Shown here one piece after another: positions 22,415 to 26,259 of a stretch of DNA of 26,259 bases. This DNA is from JBCCSZ01 sp039199225 (GTDB taxonomy: Bacteria; Bacteroidota; Bacteroidia; Chitinophagales; Saprospiraceae), in NCBI GenBank assembly GCA_039199225.1, contig JBCCSZ010000081.1, positions 1-26,259 of the forward strand, written 5' to 3'. How positions within the stretch are numbered: the stretch's first letter is position 1; the number at the start of each line of letters is the position of its first letter. The notes under the pieces were generated by a model. It had not been told where the DNA came from. It worked only from the letters and a program-made list of their open reading frames with translations, and ran no database searches. Position numbers and translations under genes: made by a program.

Positions 22415-24679
22415 TTGACTAGCAGGACAGCATACTTTCGTCCGCTTATCGAAAATACCTTTCGGAAAGTTGGCCTCTTGGCTTGCCTGGTGTTATTTAG
22501 CATCGGGCAAGCCAATGGCCAATCCATTGCCGACAGCCTACTGCAATTGCTTCCCAAGGCAGCGGCAGACACCCACAAAGTCATCCTACTCAACGACATT
22601 GCCTGGGAGCTGAAGATCAGCGACCCGGACCGTGCCAGAGCATTCCTAACACAAGCTCGATCCCTTTCCAAAGAAATCGGTTACATCAGAGGCGAAGCGC
22701 AGGCGCACAACAACCAGGGAGTTGTCGAAGACATCGACGGCGAATACGACCTGGCCATGGACCACTATGCTCAAGCCTTAGAGCTTCGCAAAAAACTCAA
22801 TGATCACAAAGGTATTGCCTCCCTGTACAACAACATCGGCTACATTCTAGCAGAAAAAGAAAGATATACTGAAGCCCTCGCCAATTTCAGAGAAAGCCTA
22901 AGGATTCGCAAACGCCTGAAAGATACCGTTCGAATTGCACGGGTTTCCTACAGCATTGCGGCGGCCTATGAAGAAACTGGAGATTATGTCAGTGCCATGG
23001 ATTATGCGCTGACTTACCTGAGTTTGTCAGAACGCCTGGGGCTGGCCGATGAAATTGCCAATGCCCACAACATCAATGGCAACATCAAACGGGAAATGGA
23101 AGGCCGGGAGCGGGATGCCCTCGACCACTTTTTAAAGTCTGTGGAGGGCTACAAGGACCTGGGCGAAGATTATGAGATTGAACTGGGGCAGGTCTACCTC
23201 AACCTGGGCAACATTCTTGGTGATTTTGCGGAAGATCACTACAAAAACGACGCTTTCACGGAAGCAGGCGGGGAGTTCAAAGAAGCGCTGACGTACTACC
23301 AACGGTCTATGGACATTCAGGTATCCTTGGACGACAGCATGGGCATCAGCGATGTGTTGAACAACATCGGTGTGCTGTTCAAAGATCAAGGCAGCTATTT
23401 TGTAGAGCTGGATCAAAACGATTCTGCCGCTCTCTACTTCGACAGAGCCCATGAATCCTTTCAGCAGTCGCTGGCCATTCGCCGCTCTGACGACGACCGC
23501 AAGGGCATCATGGAGGTATACAATGGCATTGGAGATGTCTACCGCCGGGAGGAACAATACGAAAAGGCGCTCGACTATACCTACGACTATCTCGATATTG
23601 CCAGAGACATCGAAAATCAGAAGTACATCCAGAGTGCATACAAGGACTTGGCCAGGGTATACAACAAAATGGAAAAGTACAAGAAGGCGTATAAGTTTCG
23701 AAAAAAATACGATGAACTCCGCTATGAGCGACTCAACAATCAGAGGATATCGCTCACGGCACAACGGGAGGCGGTCTATGGGGATACAGATAAGCAATTG
23801 GAAATAGAGCGGCAGGAAAAGGAGATTGCCTTGCGCAACGTGGCGTTGAAGCAAGCCGCACTCTGGCGAAATTCTCTGATTGGCGGCACCCTGGGTTTGC
23901 TGCTATTGGCTTTGTTGCTGTACAATCGTTATCGCCTAAAAAACAAGGCAGCAACGGAGTTGGCCGAGAAAAACACCATCATCGAGCGTGAAAGGCAGCG
24001 TTCAGAAGACTTGTTGCTCAACATCCTCCCAGCCGACACGGCACGCGAATTAAAACTCAACGGGCAAGCTCCGGCTAAGAAATACGAATCGGTCAGCGTT
24101 TTGTTTACCGACTTCAAAAACTTCACTCAAATTGCCAGCAAGATGTCTCCGGAAGAGCTAGTAGCCGAATTGGACGAATGCTTTCGGGCCTTTGACGAGA
24201 TTACGACGCGCTTTGGTATAGAAAAGATCAAGACCATTGGCGATTCCTACATGTGTGCGGGAGGACTTCCTCAAAAGGATGCCGACCACGCTTTGAGAAC
24301 GGTGGAGGCAGCTTTTGAGATGCAAGCCTTCATGGCACAAATGCAAGCGCGACAAAAAAAAGAAGGCCGACCACTTTTTGAATCGCGCATCGGCATACAT
24401 ACTGGGCCGGTCATCGCAGGCATTGTCGGAAGTAAAAAATTTGCCTATGATATATGGGGGGATACCGTCAACCTAGCTGCGCGTATGGAGAGCAATGGCG
24501 AAGCCAATAGAATCAATATTTCCAGATCGACTTACGAAGAAGTTAAGGATTATTTCGAATGCCAACATCGAGGAAAAATTCAGGTTAAGAATAAGGGGGA
24601 GATCGATATGTATTTCGTTCTTCGTACAAAGAATAAAAAAAGTTCAGAGGGCGCAGCTCAAAAAGTTTACCGATATTAG
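22415..24679 (+). CDS. TPR sensor-transmembrane class III adenylate cyclase
   Basis: A protein of about 754 residues with a signal-like N-terminus (VGLLACLVLFSIGQANGQ), a long row of TPR repeats (about residues 60-430), a coiled segment and one membrane helix (SLIGGTLGLLLLALLLY, about 487-503). A juxtamembrane helix with LLLNILP and a class III cyclase domain follow. Metal-binding aspartates are in LFTDFKNF (about 566) and KTIGDSYM (about 610), 44 apart as usual. Lys in EKIKTIGD and Asp in AYDIWGDTVN specify ATP; NLAARMES supplies the Asn and Arg. TPRs are thus outside and the cyclase inside. No ATG exists near the start: the frame opens at TTG 22394, and TTG 22415 is my preferred start. An HD gene follows after 27 bases. 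Confidence 0.9.
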   Translation: MTSRTAYFRPLIENTFRKVGLLACLVLFSIGQANGQSIADSLLQLLPKAAADTHKVILLNDIAWELKISDPDRARAFLTQARSLSKEIGYIRGEAQAHNNQGVVEDIDGEYDLAMDHYAQALELRKKLNDHKGIASLYNNIGYILAEKERYTEALANFRESLRIRKRLKDTVRIARVSYSIAAAYEETGDYVSAMDYALTYLSLSERLGLADEIANAHNINGNIKREMEGRERDALDHFLKSVEGYKDLGEDYEIELGQVYLNLGNILGDFAEDHYKNDAFTEAGGEFKEALTYYQRSMDIQVSLDDSMGISDVLNNIGVLFKDQGSYFVELDQNDSAALYFDRAHESFQQSLAIRRSDDDRKGIMEVYNGIGDVYRREEQYEKALDYTYDYLDIARDIENQKYIQSAYKDLARVYNKMEKYKKAYKFRKKYDELRYERLNNQRISLTAQREAVYGDTDKQLEIERQEKEIALRNVALKQAALWRNSLIGGTLGLLLLALLLYNRYRLKNKAATELAEKNTIIERERQRSEDLLLNILPADTARELKLNGQAPAKKYESVSVLFTDFKNFTQIASKMSPEELVAELDECFRAFDEITTRFGIEKIKTIGDSYMCAGGLPQKDADHALRTVEAAFEMQAFMAQMQARQKKEGRPLFESRIGIHTGPVIAGIVGSKKFAYDIWGDTVNLAARMESNGEANRINISRSTYEEVKDYFECQHRGKIQVKNKGEIDMYFVLRTKNKKSSEGAAQKVYRY

Positions 24680-24706
24680 TGCATTAAACATCAACTAGCT
24701 TAAAAG

Positions 24707-25300
24707 ATGGATTATAAAGCCGCCAAGGCATACATCCTTCATAAACTGGAAAGGGAACTCTCCGACCAGTTGTTTTATCACGGCCTACACCATACATTGG
24801 ATGTGTTGAAGGTGACCATCGAGCTATGCGAATCTGAGGGCGTCGGCAAACGAGATACCATTCTACTAAAAACGGCGGCCCTCTACCACGATGCAGGCTT
24901 TGTGGTACACAACGTCCAACACGAGCAGCTCGGTTGCCAATTGGCGCAGGCCAGCCTCCCTCAATTTGGCTACACTGCAAAAGACATCGAACGCATCTGT
25001 GGGATGATCATGGCGACCAAAATCCCCCAATCGCCCAAGAACGCTTTGGAAGAAATCATCTGTGATGCCGATTTGGACTACCTGGGCAGAGACGACTTCA
25101 AGTCGATCGGTGATACCTTATATGAAGAACTGAAAGCCTACGATGTTTTGTCGGATGTCAAAACCTGGAACCGATTGCAAGTATCTTTTCTGGAAGGACA
25201 TACCTTTTTCACCAAGACCAATCTCGAAAGACGGCAAGGGCAAAAGGAGAAACATCTGATGGAATTGCGGGATATTGTGGCCAGTTATGAAAAAAATTGA
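24707..25300 (+). CDS. HD-domain phosphohydrolase
   Basis: A 197-residue helical protein with the HD metal-binding signature. Histidines lie in FYHGLHHTLDV (about 24-33), the His-Asp pair in ALYHDAGF (His61-Asp62), and the distal Asp in ICDADLDYLGR (about 120-130). HD proteins hydrolyse phosphate esters of nucleotides, including cyclic nucleotides, (p)ppGpp and dNTPs. All metal ligands needed for one site are present. It starts 27 bases after the adenylate cyclase gene on the same strand, so it may degrade the product of that enzyme. This is inference, as the family is functionally broad. No terminator is obvious directly behind it. Confidence 0.85.
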   Translation: MDYKAAKAYILHKLERELSDQLFYHGLHHTLDVLKVTIELCESEGVGKRDTILLKTAALYHDAGFVVHNVQHEQLGCQLAQASLPQFGYTAKDIERICGMIMATKIPQSPKNALEEIICDADLDYLGRDDFKSIGDTLYEELKAYDVLSDVKTWNRLQVSFLEGHTFFTKTNLERRQGQKEKHLMELRDIVASYEKN

Positions 25301-25358
25301 GATGGGAGGCAGCGACTTGTGGGGCTTGTTCGTATTAGAGATGTAATTGCGAAGAATA

Positions 25359-25420
25359 TCTCACTAGTTATAATAAAAAAAGAGCAGCCCCTTACCTACT
25401 CTCACTAGTTTAACAAAAAA
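25359..25420. repeat. Short direct repeat, two imperfect copies
   Basis: TCTCACTAGTT followed by an A-rich tail occurs at 25359-25380 and again at 25400-25420, 41 bases apart. The two copies share 11 identical bases and similar tails. The left arm of the inverted repeat lies between them. It may be a remnant of local duplication or of an excised element. Confidence 0.55.
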
Positions 25421-25471
25421 TCAACTTTAAATAATCTTGTTGTTTACAATATCTTAAAAGAAGGGGCTGCT
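25372..25471 (-). terminator. Long-loop inverted repeat with T tract (terminator-like or end of a small RNA)
   Basis: AGCAGCCCCTT (25383-25393) is perfectly complementary to AAGGGGCTGCT (25461-25471) with a 67-base loop. On the minus strand the stem is followed by seven T (complement of 25375-25381). A loop this long is unusual for a simple terminator. The structure may be the folded 3' end of an unknown minus-strand RNA. Confidence 0.4.
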
Positions 25472-25834
25472 AACTCGTTCGATAACAATTTATCTATTCT
25501 TTTCGTAAAATTCAATCCTCTACTTGCAGCTGTGCCGCATTGACGACGATATGAATTCTCGTTATTGTCTTGTCCTATCATTTCAAACGGCAAATACAGG
25601 GTTTAAGTTGTAAGCTCCATTCAAAATTTTCAGAAGCTTAACAAATAGTTCAAGCTGTTATTCTCCTCTAATTCCGAGTAAAAATCCACGAAGAAGCACC
25701 TAGTATAATATCTACAGGAAAGATTGTCAAAGATGGGTTCAGCGTACTCCGCAAGTTCTTTTTTCTACTTACTATTTTGGAGACATACTATTAATTTGGA
25801 CAGAGGGCGTGTTAGAAGCTTTGCGGGTGTTCTC

Positions 25835-25871
25835 AAAAAGAAAACCCCTGACTAAAAAGTAGTCAAAGGTT
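25835..25871 (-). terminator. Intrinsic terminator of the tRNA-like array
   Basis: AACCCCTGACTA (25843-25854) pairs with TAGTCAAAGGTT (25860-25871), twelve continuous pairs with two G-T wobbles, around a five-base loop. On the minus strand it is followed by TTCTTTTTG. It lies about 45 bases after the 3' end of the last tRNA-like copy and indicates that the array is transcribed on the minus strand. Confidence 0.85.
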
Positions 25872-25916
25872 CTCCTTTCTTTTGTAAATCCATTACCCCT
25901 TACGGATCAAAATAGC

Positions 25917-26031
25917 TGTGAGAGAAGGATTCGAACCTTCACGAGGCGGTTGGGCCGGTTTACACCAGGCTTTTTCCCTTATCCCCACCCCCGAGACAGG
26001 AGGGCATGGCTGCCAGTTTCATCATCTCACA
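25917..26031 (-). tRNA. tRNA-like gene with 47-nt variable region, array copy 1 (3'-most)
   Basis: A 115-nt minus-strand unit that folds as a tRNA. The acceptor stem is TGTGAGA/TCTCACA (seven pairs), followed by T8-G9. The D-arm is ATG/CAT with a GG-containing loop, and base 26 is G. The anticodon arm is CCCTC-CTGTCTC-GGGGG. A 47-nt variable region folds with GCC(T)GG/CCGGC, and the T-arm is GAAGG-TTCGAAT-CCTTC. By position the anticodon is GTC (Asp), but base 37 is T instead of a purine, base 21 is C instead of A, and the variable region is far longer than in Ser/Leu tRNAs. U1-A72 with G73 is Gln-like. CCA is not encoded. It may be a divergent tRNA or a tRNA mimic; identity is open. Confidence 0.7.
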
Positions 26032-26080
26032 TTTTCAATTTGTATTTCAAGTGCGCCCCTTTGGACACGCTTCTTTTTGC

Positions 26081-26195
26081 TGTGAGAGAAGGATTCGAAC
26101 CTTCACGAGGCGGTTGGGCCGGTTTGCACCAGGCTTTTTCCCTTATCCCCACCCCCGAGACAGGAGGGCATGGCTGCCAGTTTCATCATCTCACA
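26081..26195 (-). tRNA. tRNA-like gene, array copy 2
   Basis: The same 115-nt unit as the copy at 25917-26031, displaced by 164 bases. The gene body differs at one base only (G at 26126 against A at 25962 on the plus strand), which falls in the loop at the tip of the variable-arm hairpin and leaves every stem intact. All tRNA elements, including the odd anticodon loop and the 47-nt variable region, are the same. Confidence 0.7.
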
Positions 26196-26243
26196 TTTTC
26201 AATTTGTATTTCAAGAGTGTCCCTTTGGACACGCTTCTTTTGC

Positions 26244-26259
26244 TGTGAGAGAAGGATTC
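26244..26259 (-). tRNA. tRNA-like gene, array copy 3 (3' end only, cut by window edge)
   Basis: The last 16 bases repeat the 3' acceptor strand and the start of the T-arm of the two complete copies, displaced by 163 bases from copy 2 and preceded by the same spacer. The array therefore continues beyond the window. Confidence 0.6.

Larger units (their letters stand above)
25301..25834. other. Gene-free stretch between the HD gene and the tRNA-like array
   Basis: About 530 AT-rich bases with no recognisable gene. Only a direct repeat and a long-loop inverted repeat (25359-25471) stand out. From 25472 to 25834 I see nothing I can name. Confidence 0.5.
25917..26259 (-). repeat. Tandem repeat array with 163-164-bp period
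   Basis: Two full units and the beginning of a third, each consisting of a 115-bp tRNA-like gene and a 48-49-bp spacer. The spacers (26032-26080 and 26196-26243) are almost identical. On the minus strand each has a hairpin with left arm GTGTCC, which pairs with GGGCGC in the first spacer and with GGACAC in the second. The bases that differ convert two U-A pairs to U-G pairs without breaking the stem. Confidence 0.9.

Noticed and set aside
24707..25300. Cyclase-HD pair as a CBASS/Pycsar anti-phage operon
   Set aside because: The cyclase has an external TPR sensor and a membrane helix, and the partner is a hydrolase rather than a toxic effector. This fits signalling better than Pycsar.
25883..26259. 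Tandem units as an insertion sequence or MITE
   Set aside because: There are no terminal inverted repeats or target duplications, and each unit folds as a tRNA with intact acceptor, D and T arms.

Overview
The window looks like mid-GC chromosomal DNA from a Bacteroidota bacterium, most likely a Saprospira/Lewinella-type relative, although the genus is a guess. The evidence is a giant exported protein ending in a type IX secretion (T9SS) C-terminal domain preceded by the typical LPVEL phrase, an N-terminally anchored DUF6090-type protein, a DUF4920 lipoprotein, several -7 boxes of the form TAnnTTTG, and almost no Shine-Dalgarno sequences. Both ends cut through features: a C-terminal gene fragment at the left and a third tRNA-like repeat at the right. 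The right edge may be an assembly break at a tandem repeat.

Left part (1-8520): a partial gene end, a VOC-fold protein and a DUF6090-like membrane protein lie on the plus strand. A minus-strand housekeeping group follows in transcription order gpx, holB (DNA polymerase III delta'), ricT/PSP1 and lpdA, ending in a hairpin terminator, with a 44-residue secreted mini-ORF beyond it. A plus-strand 6-pyruvoyl-tetrahydropterin synthase-like gene converges on the minus-strand ribosomal operon rpsF-rpsR-rplI, with a strong terminator between them. The ribosomal operon has a good Bacteroidota promoter and a leader hairpin.

Middle (8613-21507): three minus-strand genes form the accessory core. Two paralogous secreted proteins, each with arrays of MORN repeats joined to a caspase-like peptidase with an intact His/Cys dyad, flank an 8.7-kb gene for a 2914-residue T9SS-exported protein. 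That protein is built mostly from thrombospondin type 3-like Asp-rich calcium-binding repeats arranged in three super-repeats. Both caspases carry an EF-hand-like loop near their C-terminus, so calcium may be the common theme of this island. This is inference.

Right part (21895-25300): a plus-strand group of a DUF4920 lipoprotein, a TPR sensor/transmembrane class III adenylate cyclase that starts without ATG, and an HD-domain phosphohydrolase. The cyclase and HD protein could make and remove a nucleotide signal.

Right edge (25835-26259): a minus-strand tandem array of at least three 115-nt tRNA-like genes with a period of 163-164 nt. They have a perfect acceptor stem, a canonical T-arm and D-arm, a 47-nt variable region and an odd anticodon loop. 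The spacers contain a hairpin kept by U-A/U-G exchanges, and an intrinsic terminator closes the array. I regard this array and the caspase/giant-protein island as the most interesting parts of the window.
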